The position numbers and the translations under genes are program-made. Under the pieces are notes generated by a model. It ran no database searches and was not told the DNA's origin. It worked only from the letters and a program-made list of their open reading frames with translations. From positions 273,593-337,592 of the forward strand of contig NMRB01000402.1 in NCBI GenBank assembly GCA_002633025.1: DNA of 64,000 bases, in the 5' to 3' direction. The first letter of the stretch is position 1, and each line of letters starts with the position of its first letter. This document shows, one piece after another, positions 23,511 through 34,478 of this stretch. Source of the DNA: Notospermus geniculatus (lineage: Eukaryota > Nemertea > Pilidiophora > Heteronemertea > Lineidae).

Positions 23511-23919
23511 ACTGTAAAAACCAATGGGCTCGAGAGACCCATGATTTTGTCCACTACCCGGACACGTGGGTTTGAGATGAGAATGGGTCCATGGTACCCA
23601 GAATATTTGTTCTTCGAGCCTGAAACGAGGAGGTCCTTAGGTTCCAGTAACCCTAATGACCAGTTTCACAGGTCACTTTGGCCCATCTACTGTTGCTGCT
23701 CATGGGTGCCAACACCCCACGGTAGCATTCGTAGATGGGCCTAGTGACCTACGAAACTCTCATTATGGGTTACTGGAACCTATAGTCCTGTCCGTTTCAG
23801 GCTCGAAGAACAAATATTCTGGGCACCATGGACCCATTCTCCATTGAACACATTTCAAACCCATGTGTCCAGGTAGTGGACAAAATCATGGGTCTCTCGA
23901 GCCCATTCGTTTTTACAGT
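23511..23919. mobile_element. Large foldback nested in element H
   Basis: The arms are about 150-180 bp. The left end is ACTGTAAAAACCAATGGGCT then CGAGAGACCCATGATTTTGT, and the right end is the inverse, ending GAGCCCATTCGTTTTTACAGT. Within the arms, CAGAATATTTGTTCTTCGAG and GGTTCCAGTAACCC are mirrored at 23810-23830 and 23763-23780. Short open frames on both strands follow from the symmetry. The target duplication is unclear. Insertion inside H means it arrived after H. Confidence 0.8.
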
Positions 23920-23933
23920 AATGTGTAAGACCT

Positions 23934-23983
23934 GGAGGAATTATACTATAATTCCTGGAGGAATTATACTATAATTCCTCCAA
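23934..23983. repeat. Tandem palindromic 25-bp motif
   Basis: The motif CCTGGAGGAATTATACTATA followed by ATT is repeated twice, then closed by CCTCC. Each unit is itself nearly self-complementary (GGAATTATA / TATAATTCC). It lies between the nested foldback and the right half of element H. Confidence 0.65.
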
Positions 23984-24528
23984 GGTAAGACCGAGAGAGT
24001 TATGGTGCATTTTGAATTTTTAAATTTACACTTCGTGTCAACGAAGTGGAAACGAAAGATAAATTTCAAAGTTTGATAAAGTACACCGTAACTCTATTGG
24101 TCGAACGTAGACGCTCTTGCAGCCGGCGATATTTGTGGTACCAACCATCTCCTGAAATAACGTCGTGAAAATTCGTATTTCGTACTTCGTTTTTCATCAG
24201 CTTTGCGAAACCTCATTATTAATAGAAACGGGACGGCGAACAGTCACATGTATTCCCTGCTCGTCACCAAACCGAATACAGAACATTTTTTTCCATCCCG
24301 AAGCCGATCCCGGTTAGACTAATGGTTTCGTTCAATCAGCCGTCGGTATCGTTTTTTTACCAATTAATTCGTTTCCGGGTGAGAGTTCGTCCTAAAACAT
24401 ATTTCGTACCATCGGTTAATGATTCGCCGTTCGAATCTCTGAAACGTTTGCGTTAGGAAATAGTCTTTTTTGTCGTCGACTGCGAGTGTACCATACGACG
24501 AAAGGAACGAGAACTTAAACACTACCGC

Positions 24529-24664
24529 CACTAGGAGGCGCTGTGAAGGGTTGTGCCTCTTTTTTGACAGCTCGTCCCTGTTGCACTGCGTCATAGACGT
24601 TGTGACGCAACGTCACTGCATTGCTTTGCACTGTCTTTGACACAACCACTCGCAGCGCCGCCCT
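24529..24664. repeat. Imperfect foldback with GGCGCTG ends
   Basis: The left arm GGAGGCGCTGTGAAGGGTTG then TG and TTTTTTGACAG is mirrored by CTGTCTTTGACACAACC and CGCAGCGCCGCC on the right. The centre repeats ACGTTGTGACGCAACGTCA. It looks like an eroded MITE, with one copy in this window. Confidence 0.5.
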
Positions 24665-25195
24665 GTCGGGATAAAGAGTCACTCGTAGGTTCCTGTCAAT
24701 GGACAAAAGGATGGGGATTGGATATTCTAGTCGGTGCTGGGAACCTGCTGCCCAACCTTTGGACAGTTCTACTCACAGGTTATCGATGGACATGTACCAA
24801 AAGTAGCTACCTACAACGATGCTTTTGAGAGGGACTTCGACTGTGTGGTTAACAAGATAGACATGGGGCCACTCATCACAAAATGAACCTGAATGGAATT
24901 CAATATGGCTGCCGTAGCATCAAAACGTGATTATCAACAATTCAACCCCACAAATGACTTCAATCATTGTCACTATCCTTTAAGTGAGCGGAAACGAACC
25001 CAAAGTCGCTGTCACATCTGTCATATTGGAAATCTGAGTGCCTTGAAAAACGGTTGAAACTTTCGTTAAATCACGCCAATTACAATATGCACTAAAAAAA
25101 CATTTCCATTGGTTAACTCCTTTATTTGTGTAGAAATCCTTGCTGTCAGTCATAATCGGCCTATCCACGTGCAATATTATTGCACAATATGAGGA

Positions 25196-25300
25196 TGCAG
25201 GGCCGTAGCTAGCTTTTTTCCTAGGGGGGCATTTTAAGCAGACGAGCTCTACAGACGTGGGCAGCGCCAAAGGGCCTCGCTGTTGCGGGTCCCCAGACAA
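25196..25300 (+). mobile_element. Probable DNA transposon terminus
   Basis: The sequence CAGGGCCGTAGCTAGC, a T-run, then CCTAGGGGGGC has the look of terminal sequences common at the ends of hAT-like and related DNA transposons in animals. No partner terminus is found nearby. The call rests on general resemblance and could be wrong. Confidence 0.35.
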
Positions 25301-25379
25301 ATTTTGAAAACAAGATGACATTGTAAATGTCGTATGGTTCCCGATGTAGAGGTACATCTACACGAATGGTACACTGATC

Positions 25380-25560
25380 AACATAGATATCAGATACATT
25401 GATAGAGATCAGGATACATTGACAGACATCAGGATACCTTGATGTGATGTGGCGCGGTGCGATGCCATGCGATATGATATATGATACATGACATGACATG
25501 ACCTGACATGAGATGACCTGACCTGACCTACCCTAACATGAGATTGACCTGACCTGACCT
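25380..25560 (+). repeat. Short-period satellite running into the assembly gap
   Basis: Units of GATACATTGAYAGA(G/C)ATCAG occur two to three times. They are followed by runs of TGATATG/TGACATG and then pentamer-like ACCTG/TGACC repeats up to the gap at 25561. The tract's short period and its end at the gap suggest that it stopped the assembly. Confidence 0.7.
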
Positions 25561-25759
25561 NNNNNNNNNNNNNNNNNNNNNNNNNNNNNNNNNNNNNNNN
25601 NNNNNNNNNNNNNNNNNNNNNNNNNNNNNNNNNNNNNNNNNNNNNNNNNNNNNNNNNNNNNNNNNNNNNNNNNNNNNNNNNNNNNNNNNNNNNNNNNNNN
25701 NNNNNNNNNNNNNNNNNNNNNNNNNNNNNNNNNNNNNNNNNNNNNNNNNNNNNNNNNNN
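25561..25759. other. Assembly gap, 199 undetermined bases
   Basis: All bases are N. The gap follows a pentamer-like satellite directly, so its true length is unlikely to be 199. Any open frame drawn across it is meaningless. Confidence 0.97.
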
Positions 25760-26257
25760 TTTTTTTTGAACAATTGGCCGGAAGCACATGATACCCCTTT
25801 TGGGCCCCATACTGTGCACTTTGTATGTGGATGGACCGCTATAGTCCCAATGGCTTGAAATAGACAAGAGACTTGGTCATAATGACTTGTTTACTGTACA
25901 TATCCGCAGTCAATATGCTCATCAGAATAAAAGGATCTATCTGCCAGATTGGTCGTGGCATAGTAAATGGAATCTCACCCAAGCGGAAAGATCATTTTAC
26001 GGTTGGGCGGAGAATAGAAGGAAATACAACAAGTAAATGTACAATGGCCATCATGAGTAGAAGTATTAATCTAGGATACATCCACAGACACCATTTAACA
26101 CGGGAGGTAATGGTAGCCATGTCAGGCATGATGATCAACAGGGAGGACTCGTTGTCCTAGCCACAAATTGGCAATCTGGGGAACAGGGGCCATTTAACAG
26201 CCACGGATCTCCAAATCTTTCGATCTTTGCGGTCGCCATTTTGGGGCCAGTTTATAA

Positions 26258-26352
26258 GCAAATTTTTTCAATGCTCCCAAAAAACCAGCGCGAGCATCAA
26301 TCCTTTTGTTCTGTGCTCTTTTTATGGCATCGAACAATGGGAATGGCCTGGC
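26258..26352 (-). mobile_element. Decayed MITE family A copy (A4)
   Basis: The centre AATCCTTTTGTTCTGTGCTC then TTTTTATGGCATCGAACAAT matches the complement of the family A centre, and CCAGCGCGAGCATC matches the arm. The distal arm has lost most of its similarity. This is an older copy than A1-A3 by appearance. Confidence 0.55.
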
Positions 26353-26359
26353 TGCTCGA

Positions 26360-28600
26360 CCGTGATGTTGAAATGTTAAACGTTATTTCATTGGTCCGGA
26401 CAGATTGAAAGCTTTCCACCGAATGGTTAATTTTTGAGTTGGGATTTCGAATGTCGGATTTCGGTTGAATCTCGGGTGAGCCTACAGGGCTTTCGTACTG
26501 ATTGGTACGTCCGTCATCTCCGATATGTAGGCCTAATCCTCAACCCTTGGTCATCGTTGCCTTTTCTAGGGCTACCTCAGATAGAAAGGGATTACAAAGG
26601 TAGCATTTCTAAAGCGTCTGTGGTCGTGCGTTTCATGTTGCTCAGAGGATATTATGATGAAAAATTCCCCTGGCTATAAATATGACGCGTACGATACCAA
26701 TCACGCAGACGAAGGTGAAACTGGATTCGAGACAGAAAATGGAGCCAGTGTTTGTTTGATGTTGATGAGAGTGTATCATATTTAGCCCCGTCCATCTCAT
26801 TATGTTAAACAATACATCTTATTAGTCGGCACTGTCATCCTATTACTGGTACTGTTTGAAAAGTTGAAAGCATGTGGACACCATTAACTGGCTCTGACAG
26901 AACCCACAGATTCCAAGTTAAATTTCTGTCATTCTTTATAGGCCTACTACTATCTATCACTCTGTAACTAAAATATCATTCGGCGTTCAACGTTAAAAGA
27001 TTCCGTGTGTATTTCAACACGATCTAACGATTAGAAGTTCCAAGTTCATCTCTATACTTGTCAAGTAGAAAAAGTTCAAATACAAGTATAAATGCACCTC
27101 AAATGTCTGATATCGGGCTGTAAGTCAACAAAAATCCTCGGTTTTGTCTTGCTCCTGTGTGAAGGGTAGAGTCAGACTAGTCTAACTCCCACGTCAGTTC
27201 AGATTCACTAACGTCGGCAATCATGCTATGAGCCATGAATATCCTTCGTGAAAATCAAAATCCGAATCTTTTGAAATCGCTTGTCAACAAACATCTCTCG
27301 TTACTAAAAGTTTGATGCTCGGGTCTCAAACCGAGTCACTGTTTGAGGTGGTGCTTTGTGGAAAAGCTTAAAACTGCAAGCTGATTTCCAATTCTTTTAT
27401 CAGAAATAGGTAGAATTCTTCTTTGAGTATATGAGTTGCTGAGGTTTTCATCCGAAGAGTTACACTTGACAATTCTATCCCAAGAAAAAAAGGTTTTTTT
27501 GCGAAATCTGACGAAATGTTGGCGGATTCAGTCGTGGTATGTCGTCGAGAGTAGACGACGAGTGTTTTCAAACTCAATGGACTGCCCGGCTACGACAGAA
27601 ATGGAAACGTACATTGTACAACCCTCAATTATATGCAACCACTCAGAGCCGGCAAAGTAACCCGTGATAATAGAGCGACAACTTCGACACCTTAAGGTCT
27701 TTCTTCTGTTCCGTTTTTTGTCGGCCTCCTGAAATGCATCTTTATAAAAAAATCTATTTTAGGCGTGCATACGTATGTTCAGCACTTAAAACCTTAATGT
27801 TTAAAACATCCATGCCCCGAACTAAATTCTTTATACCACATCATCTCAAAGAAAAAAATAAGGCAGATATCAGTTTCAAATCGGTAAGGAGAAGAAGGAA
27901 TCCGACAACTGCAATCTCACCCAGCATTCCACAGCTACTCACTTATTATTATGCATTGAAATTTTAATACCTCTTTTTAACTGCGAAGGAACCTCGAGCA
28001 ATTTTTCTTATAAAAGTTGCCGATAAAAAGTCTAAATGCTAGAAAGTCATATCTTAATTCCTCGCTCGGGGCTTGTGTTCCGCGGCTGACGTTTTACAGG
28101 TAATCCGTGTGAAATATCGATGTAACCTTAGAATATTGTGAAAACAGATTTCAAAAATATTTCTCTCCTAAGTTTGCATCGTGTTGACGCATCGGGCCAG
28201 GGATTTAAACAGCTTGTCGTATCCCAGGTTTGAGCAGACTTTATCATCTCTCAAGTTTTCTGACGTGTCTGATGGCTGGGCGAATGAATTGGAAGAAATT
28301 TGAAGGAACATTCTTCAGATGGTTCGTAGGAACAAACTTCCTTCAAATATTTTGTAATCGACACTACAGGACGCGAGAAAAGTCAAGTGTGAGTGTAGTC
28401 AATTTTTATCGTAGCAAGTTAGCTAATGGTGTTTTTAACCCTGAAGATTCTTGCTCGTGGACAAGCTTTTGTCGTTGTGCCAGGTGCAGGCCTGCATAAG
28501 AAAGTGGCCGTCACGTTCTTGTTCACTTTTTCACTTTTTTCTTGGTCTTTGGTGCAGCCTTGACAGAGGTTCCTATTTACCTACTGGTTGTGCCATTACT
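26360..28600. other. No recognisable gene or repeat
   Basis: This stretch has only short open frames without assignable motifs. Parts (27.7-28.2 kb) are AT-rich. No foldbacks or tandem arrays were found. Confidence 0.4.
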
Positions 28601-28719
28601 ATGTGTGCCATGTATATAACTTTTATGTCTTTTAATTGTTTTACTCATTGTTTTATTGATTGTTTTATGGATTGTACACACATAGTATAAAGTTTAAATA
28701 AATAAATAAATAAATAAAA
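28600..28719 (+). mobile_element. Probable LINE-like 3' end with (AAAT)n tail
   Basis: A T-rich segment (TTTTATTGATTGTTTTATGG) leads into GTATAAAGTTT and then six AAAT repeats ending in an A-run. A short-motif tail directly after a unique 3' sequence is typical of non-LTR retrotransposon 3' ends. The AATAAA hexamer also occurs within the tail. No reverse transcriptase sequence is visible upstream, so the copy would be heavily 5'-truncated. A chance microsatellite or a processed transcript are alternatives. Confidence 0.45.
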
Positions 28720-31630
28720 AAACTGTGACAAAAGGCGTGGTCTGCTGCTCTGGGGTAGATGAGAATATATATGTGCGCAGCCAAAGTTAATACGTGATTT
28801 ATAGTCCTAAGATACAATCGAGGGGACTTTTTTGCTCCCTCAGTAAGAAGGGTTTCCTGTTCTGAGCTCAGCAACAGGGTACAAAGACAGGATTAATCAA
28901 CTAGAGCCAACATTTTTATCACCAGACAGTAACCATATTTTGCGAATGTAGATTTTGTTATTTGGTTCGTCTGGCAAAAGGATTACAAAGCCGACCAGAC
29001 ACGATTCAATTTAACACACGGCATACGCTTTGAGCTGTACAAATGCTCAAAATATTATTGTGTTGCCAATCCTACCGTATTCCGCCTTTTGCCAAATTGA
29101 ACTGATATCTTCATACGATCACACTCATCATTCAGCCCAATTTGACAAATTTCACCAGCCTCTCATCATTTCTAGGACCACGATTGACAAAAAAGGAATT
29201 TGTCCTTTGATATCGGTCGGCATTACCGGACTCGTCAACTTCCACTTTTTTGCAGGAAACGAGTTTAGTGTTAGGAAAATGAAAACGTACCTTTCTAGAA
29301 CATCAAAGGCTGTTGGTTTAGTGTCTACTGGTCAGACTATATGACAATAACCGTATGTTGATGGTGTTTTATTTGCCTTAATCGAGGAGCTCCTGCAGAT
29401 GGTACAAGTTCTTGAAGGGGGGGGGGCGGCTTTTCAACGACTATGGTAAAGTTGAGAACGGTTCGATGAGGCTGCCATCTTGGTCAGACACCAACTGATC
29501 CCATACAAGCCTTCTGTATGTGTGGCAGAAATAAGCCCGTCAACACGGTCAAGGCTGTGTACGACGAACCCCGATGAAAATTTCCAAGTGTCGAACCCTT
29601 TGCCCATGCCTGTCTTACTCCCTCACCGAGTATAAGACATAATGGCCGGCGCCCCTAGACTAATCCACCCGTTCATCATAGCCTTGACTTCACTGCCCCC
29701 GCGAGTTTCTTCGGTATCCCGGGATGATACTTCTGAGTAGTCCGATGGTTAAAGGACACGAGTTCAACGACCACGATGCTCGCAGCCTTGGCCTGCCTGT
29801 CTACGGGCTATAGCTTTCATCTACTGAAGAGTTTCTGGCAAAGCATCCAAACCAGACTATAGCCTTCCATTCAGTCTCCCCTCCCCATGCCACTCACAGG
29901 TATCGGGCGGAAATGAGAGCAATCAGTCTCCCCGCCACTTCAGAATCCTGGACGTGAATGCCCTGATTGCTGTGATAGCTTTCCATTCTCTCCATAGTAT
30001 TCCAATTGCTAGCTGCTCTTTCTTGATTCACTATGGCCACTTTCAGTTTCACTATATCGTCATGATCATGACAGTTAGATAGTTCCCACAGTGAGCTCTT
30101 GCAGACCTTGCATTCATCGGCGGTGTCAAAAAACGTCCGTGAAGACAAATGTATGGGTTACTACAATGCTGGAGTGAAGTCATAAATAGTTTTCGGAGAG
30201 ATGCCGACCAATTCTCTCCTGTCGCTCGCCCTATTTTGTCTGAAATTTAGAAGTACTTTTAGGCTCGACGCTGATCCGGAATGTTCTGAGGTCAAAAACA
30301 AGTTGGAAGACTGTCGCTTTTTTGTGTCGTCTTCGCAGGTTAAAGTACGTCCGCTTCGCACCTTTCCGCCCCCAAAACAAGACGCCCTCGCGAGACCAAT
30401 GCAATCAGTGCCTACTGCAACAAGTTACGCAGGTGGCCATACACAATGCACCTAATTAATTGCCCAGGGATGAGGGACCGCTAATGCGAAACTCCTGTTG
30501 GCTTGGAGAGATGATGAAAATGGTGGTAATCCACAACGTTTCCTTGTACTATTATTGGTCATGCCATGTCTAAAGTAGTTGAACAAGTCCGATATTGACG
30601 TAGTCAACACGATAACATTGTCTGAAGTCGCGAGGATTTGGCATTTACCTGGTCCTGTGTTTAGGTTAGTTATCGTGGCTGTATTGTGCGGAAGATTGCT
30701 TGAACGGGGAGGACAATCCTTCAGACTGTCACACCTTCCAAGCGGCGTGCCTGATTTCTAGGCTGGGCGTGATCAAGTCGAAGGGCTGAGGGATACAACT
30801 CAGTGACTAGAACCTTACACGCACTACTTTAACGACATTTCTTTGAAACCAAAAGTCTTTTCATCAAACGTGACGTGGTTGGGTGAGGATAATCCTTTCA
30901 GCCTCACCAATGAAATAAAATATTTGGACTTCGTTAATATGTAGAATGGTACTCGTTGGAATGTGAACTGGTTTTTGTTAGACCAAACCTAAACAACAGA
31001 GATTCATGTTGCGAATCGTCAGAAGACCAGAGGTCTGGCGCCAACGGCAAGAAATCATACCGTCTGGACAAGCCTTGTCCACTCGGATGACAGGACACAG
31101 GTGCTAACCGAAACTCGTTCATCTCTTTCGGGACAGGTTTAGGAATATGGCACCTGCCAATTCCTCGATCCGTCCATTTGGTTGGAAAAAACTGGCAAGA
31201 AATACCAATTGGGATTTTTATTTCGGGTATTCTGCCAACAACAGTCGTTAAATCGGCCTGGACGCCGCCTCCCCCACAGAAAGAACAAAGGAATGAACGC
31301 GTTAAAGAAGAAAAAGACTAACCCCCCTCCCCGGATAATCACAAAAATTACCGCACTGGTGTCTATTTTACGCACGCAAGATAATCCGTCAAAAGATCAC
31401 CAGAGCAAACCAAAGGCAGAATTGAACATCAACAGGAAATGACATAATGAAATGAATATTCCTGTCATGAATACTTCAAACAGTTCTTATCAACAACAAA
31501 ATGTGTTACAAAGAACAAGAAGAAATTTGATTTCTTAGAAGTTTATTGGTTAAAAGGAATGAGTCAGGAGTGAGTTTTCGCAACTGTCAAGTTGGGCCAA
31601 CGACGATGATGATCTATCGTTCGGGTATAC
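28720..31630. other. No recognisable gene; one poly-G tract
   Basis: A G-run at about 29418-29428 is the only simple feature. Open frames such as 29030-29344 (plus) and 30201-30455 (plus) have no motif that I can assign. Confidence 0.4.
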
Positions 31631-31635
31631 TCAGA

Positions 31636-31791
31636 CAGTGGGGAGGTTTCGAAATCAAACGATAAACCAAAACTTTACGACAACGTTATTTTTCATACTA
31701 CACATTAACCAGATTTTGCATTGCATTTTCGGTACAAAAATAAAGTTGTCGTTAACGTTTACGTTTATCGTTTGATTTCGAAACCTCCCTA
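31636..31791. mobile_element. MITE family B, copy B2
   Basis: The arms are GGGAGGTTTCGAAATCAAAC then GATAAAC and the mirrored right arm ending TTTCGAAACCTCCC. The centre CACATTAACCAGATTTTGCA matches B1. The right end is followed by TA and, one base later, by the TA that starts MITE A2, so the two elements abut. Confidence 0.8.
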
Positions 31792-31794
31792 ATA

Positions 31795-31919
31795 GGGAGT
31801 TTTCGCAAAGCCCGAAACGCCAACGCGAACGCCAAACCCATTGTCCGATGCCACGAATAGAGCACCGAACAAAGGGATAGACGTTCGCATTGGCGTTTCG
31901 GGGGCTTGGCGAAAACTCT
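31795..31919. mobile_element. MITE family A, copy A2 (125 bp, TA duplication)
   Basis: The termini GGGAGTTTTCGCAAAG and GGCGAAAACTCT are flanked by TA at 31793-31794 and 31920-31921. The arms contain GAAACGCCAACGCGAACGCC and its inverse, and the centre matches A1. It sits directly beside B2, a common pattern when related elements share target preference. Confidence 0.85.
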
Positions 31920-31941
31920 TAGAAAATCGTAATCTAAACGT

Positions 31942-32109
31942 AGGCCCTATTCACCCGGAGTCGGTTCGATCCGGATCGAGGCCACCAGTTCATTTGATTT
32001 TTGTACCGCGAAAAGCCATGCGTTTTGTACTATCCTTCCCTTTTCATGGTACAAGAAGTAAGTGAACTGGCCTCGAACCGGATCGAACTGACTCCGTGTA
32101 AAAAGGCTT
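31942..32109. mobile_element. Foldback element J
   Basis: The left arm CGGAGTCGGTTCGATCCGGA then TCGAGGCCACCAGTTCA is mirrored by TGAACTGGCCTCGAACCGGA then TCGAACTGACTCCG. The centre also carries GTACC and GGTAC. It lies about 20 bp from A2, extending the cluster B2-A2-J. The ends (AGGCCCTATTCAC / GTGTAAAAAGGCTT) are less well conserved and no target duplication is assigned. Confidence 0.7.
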
Positions 32110-32114
32110 CTATA

Positions 32115-33425
32115 GTGGTAGGTCCATCCGGTCGATCGCGAAAACTTTCCAACACATGGAGGTCAAACTTTTTTTCCACAGCTTCATCGAGTTACTTCTA
32201 AATACTCCCTCAGTGTTCTGACGATAGAAGGTGACATGGATTACCAACAAAACGATACACGGTGTCAAATTCGCTGGGAAGCTGTCTCCTGCTGAACCAA
32301 CACCAGATACATTCCAATAAAAAATCGAACCAACGGTCTCACTTTTTTACAAATATTCAATTCTCATTATATGAAAAGATATGTGCTCTGTCAACTGCAG
32401 CACAACATGATGGATATCATGAGCTCAGCCTCATTACCTCAGGGGCTATACATCTTACGCTGGTGAATGTGGGAGTCGATGATAGTTGGGAATTCGCCTA
32501 ATTCTACAATTGAGGTTTTTTTGCCTTGGAAAGCGGTGAAATACGACCAATCGTGACATGATTAATGATACAATCTGTTCTCTGAAGGAGACTCTCGCCG
32601 GCAAAATGACGACACGATGTGACAATGTTCTTGTGGTTGGTGATCTGTTGTCATGGTGTTCCAGGAGGAAACCTCGAACTCGCATTTGATAGTACCGGTA
32701 TGTGGGTTGTGTGACAGCCGAGGAGGAGCGCGACCAGCGATCGAGAAAGAGGACCAGCAGCCCTAACAGAGGAGGAGACGGACCGGTACTCGAGGGAGGA
32801 GAGACACCAGTAGGTTGATGTTTCAGGTGTCGCCCACGACTGCAAGATGACTTGTGAAAACTGACTTTCTACAAGAAGGCTTCCCGTACATCGCGCAAGA
32901 CTCTCAGCGCAGTGCTCTCGCAGGGTACGCAAAGCCCACGCGTACGTTGTGCGATACAGCTGCGAAGGTGGCGCGTAGGGTATACACGAAGCACATGGTA
33001 CGTCAATTATGCTTTGTTCTGTAGCCAAAAGATACTACCTATAAGACAAAAAATCCGACCCCACTTTTTCTTACCAGGCGAACCATGGTAATCACTAAGA
33101 TCTATCACCCAAATAACTCACCGATACCAATCGATTAGGCGAGATTACGGCTGGACAAGGAAAAAATATGTCCTGGGCACGGGAGCAATATCGTCTCAAA
33201 TCGTGTCGGAATTGGCATGCAAAAATCAATGCCAATCAGTCATTTCTTTCCCATCCGTAGCAGAAAACAATTGATCACGTCTATTTTTTGTCATTGTTTT
33301 CTAATGGATGGTATTCAAATCTAATTAGGTGAAGCTTACATGCTTACGTTCGAGATTGGTCGCTTAATACTCGGTTCTGCAAAGTCATCGTTTCATTCTA
33401 CGTGTATCCTGATATAGAATCAGCC
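32115..33425. other. No recognisable gene or repeat
   Basis: A 125-codon minus-strand open frame at 32651-33028 is the longest here, but it shows no motif and its residue order looks random. Nothing else is supported. Confidence 0.4.
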
Positions 33426-33428
33426 AAT

Positions 33429-33621
33429 GGGAGGCTTTACTGCCGTTAGAGGTCGCCTGTTAGCGGTCCTAGAACGTCACAAAATTTGACGTCATAAACG
33501 TGAGTCATGGCCTCCACGTCATTATGGATGACGGCGTGGCGTGAACTTCTTCTCTGTGACGTCAAATTTCATGACGTCCTAGGACCATTAGTGGTGGCCT
33601 CTAACGGCAGGAAAGTCTCCC
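33429..33621. mobile_element. MITE family F, copy F2
   Basis: The left terminus GGGAGGCTTTACTGCCGTTA then GAGG is mirrored by CCTCTAACGGCAGGAAAGTC then TCCC on the right. Internal arms TAGCGGTCCTAGAACGTCA and TGACGTCCTAGGACCATTA also pair. The ACGTCA-rich centre matches F1. The outer arms here are better preserved than in F1 and define the element's ends. Confidence 0.8.
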
Positions 33622-34051
33622 ATTCTGCCCGAGATACGGCGTAACTGAAGTCTTGCTTTTCTTTCCCACATATGTATTCTACACAAGATACGGTTTGAAC
33701 CTAATAATACATCAATTACAAGGTTTACCCCAATTATAGATTAGTGTCACCACCGTGAATGACTTCCATAAACGTAATCAAGTATGATGTATATCCCAGA
33801 TAAACCCTTCATAACTGAAGGTTACAGGGGACATGGTTCCACATTACATCCGTTCATCAAGAAATGATTAGATTTGGAGTGTTACATCTTCATATGGCTT
33901 CCATGACGTTGTTCAGGGCATAAATTTCTCGGTGATTTTGATTTTGTTCGTGCGAGTTGACACGCAATGGGCAGTTTACCATTGTTAAGCCTGCCGCACA
34001 CACTGGAGCTATCTGCTGAGCAAAAAGTCATTCGCCAATAGCAGATGAAAC

Positions 34052-34276
34052 ATGCCTTTAAAGATCAATTTCAGTCCACACACTACCAAAAATCAAGAAT
34101 CGGCCTTGTTGTATGGTTGTCAACACAGACGACGAACACAGCCAGGAAGCCACTGGACAGCCATTGACCTCGATGTCAATGGTCAAGGAGAATACTTTGA
34201 CTCGTACGGTTTACCACCACTGCCCTTAGTGGAAATGGATTTTATAATGCAACGCCTATTGTATAACCGTCAGTAG
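34052..34276 (+). pseudogene. Truncated Polinton/Maverick-type cysteine protease relic
   Basis: The frame contains PGSHWTAIDLDVNGQGEYFD followed by SYGLPPL. This is the signature around the catalytic histidine and the acidic residue of the adenain-like (Ulp1-fold) protease carried by Polinton/Maverick elements, where it is thought to process capsid proteins. The usual upstream VVNTD motif is present from 34113 in a different frame (MVVNTDDEHSQ), so a frameshift lies just before GSHW. The coding sequence ends at YNRQ and a stop. The segment that should hold the catalytic cysteine is missing, so the gene is broken. No polymerase, integrase or capsid fragment was found nearby. The protein-family assignment is from recognition of the motif, not a search. 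Confidence 0.6.
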
Positions 34277-34292
34277 TGCATGGACGCCCAAG

Positions 34293-34368
34293 TATCCGAA
34301 ATGATATTGCAGGACTACACTGTAGCTCCACGCCAATTTGGCATGCATAACCAAAGTAGTACGGGAGG
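34293..34368 (+). repeat. Block shared with 5.45-5.52 kb, adjacent to protease relic
   Basis: This segment, TCCGAAATGATATTGCAGGA to CATGCATAACCAAAGTAGTA, follows the protease relic directly and is nearly identical to the block at 5446-5522. In one frame it reads SEMILQDYTVAPRQFGMHNQ without a stop. It may be part of the same Polinton-like element or a separate repeat that truncated the protease. Confidence 0.5.
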
Positions 34369-34410
34369 CTTTACTTTCAGTACGACCAACGCCGGGACCA
34401 ATGCCACAAA

Positions 34411-34478
34411 CGACTGTCCATAGTTTTCTCTGGTTGAGTTGCCCATTGAGAGCCAACTTACGCGAGGAGACACGCCGC
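34411..34478 (+). repeat. Right-terminal fragment of family T
   Basis: GAGTTGCCCATTGAGAGCCA then ACTTACGCGAGGAGAC matches the right end of family T. It lies about 45 bp past the block shared with 5.45 kb. No left end is visible, so it is probably a truncated copy. Confidence 0.5.

Larger units (their letters stand above)
23370..24216. mobile_element. Foldback element H (outer), TA-flanked, with a nested foldback
   Basis: The left terminus GTGAGGTTTCGCAAATCTGA then CGAAACATGAAGTACGAAAT is mirrored by the right terminus, which ends CTTTGCGAAACCTCAT. Further in, GGAGATGGTTGGTACC has its inverse at about 24137-24155. Both ends are bordered by TA (23368-23369 and 24217-24218), suggesting Tc1/mariner-like integration. 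The terminal motif resembles that of families A and B. About 410 bp of its interior is a separate foldback (23511-23919). Confidence 0.75.

Noticed and set aside
25409-25867. Open frames crossing the gap
   Set aside because: They consist mostly of undetermined bases and simple repeat.
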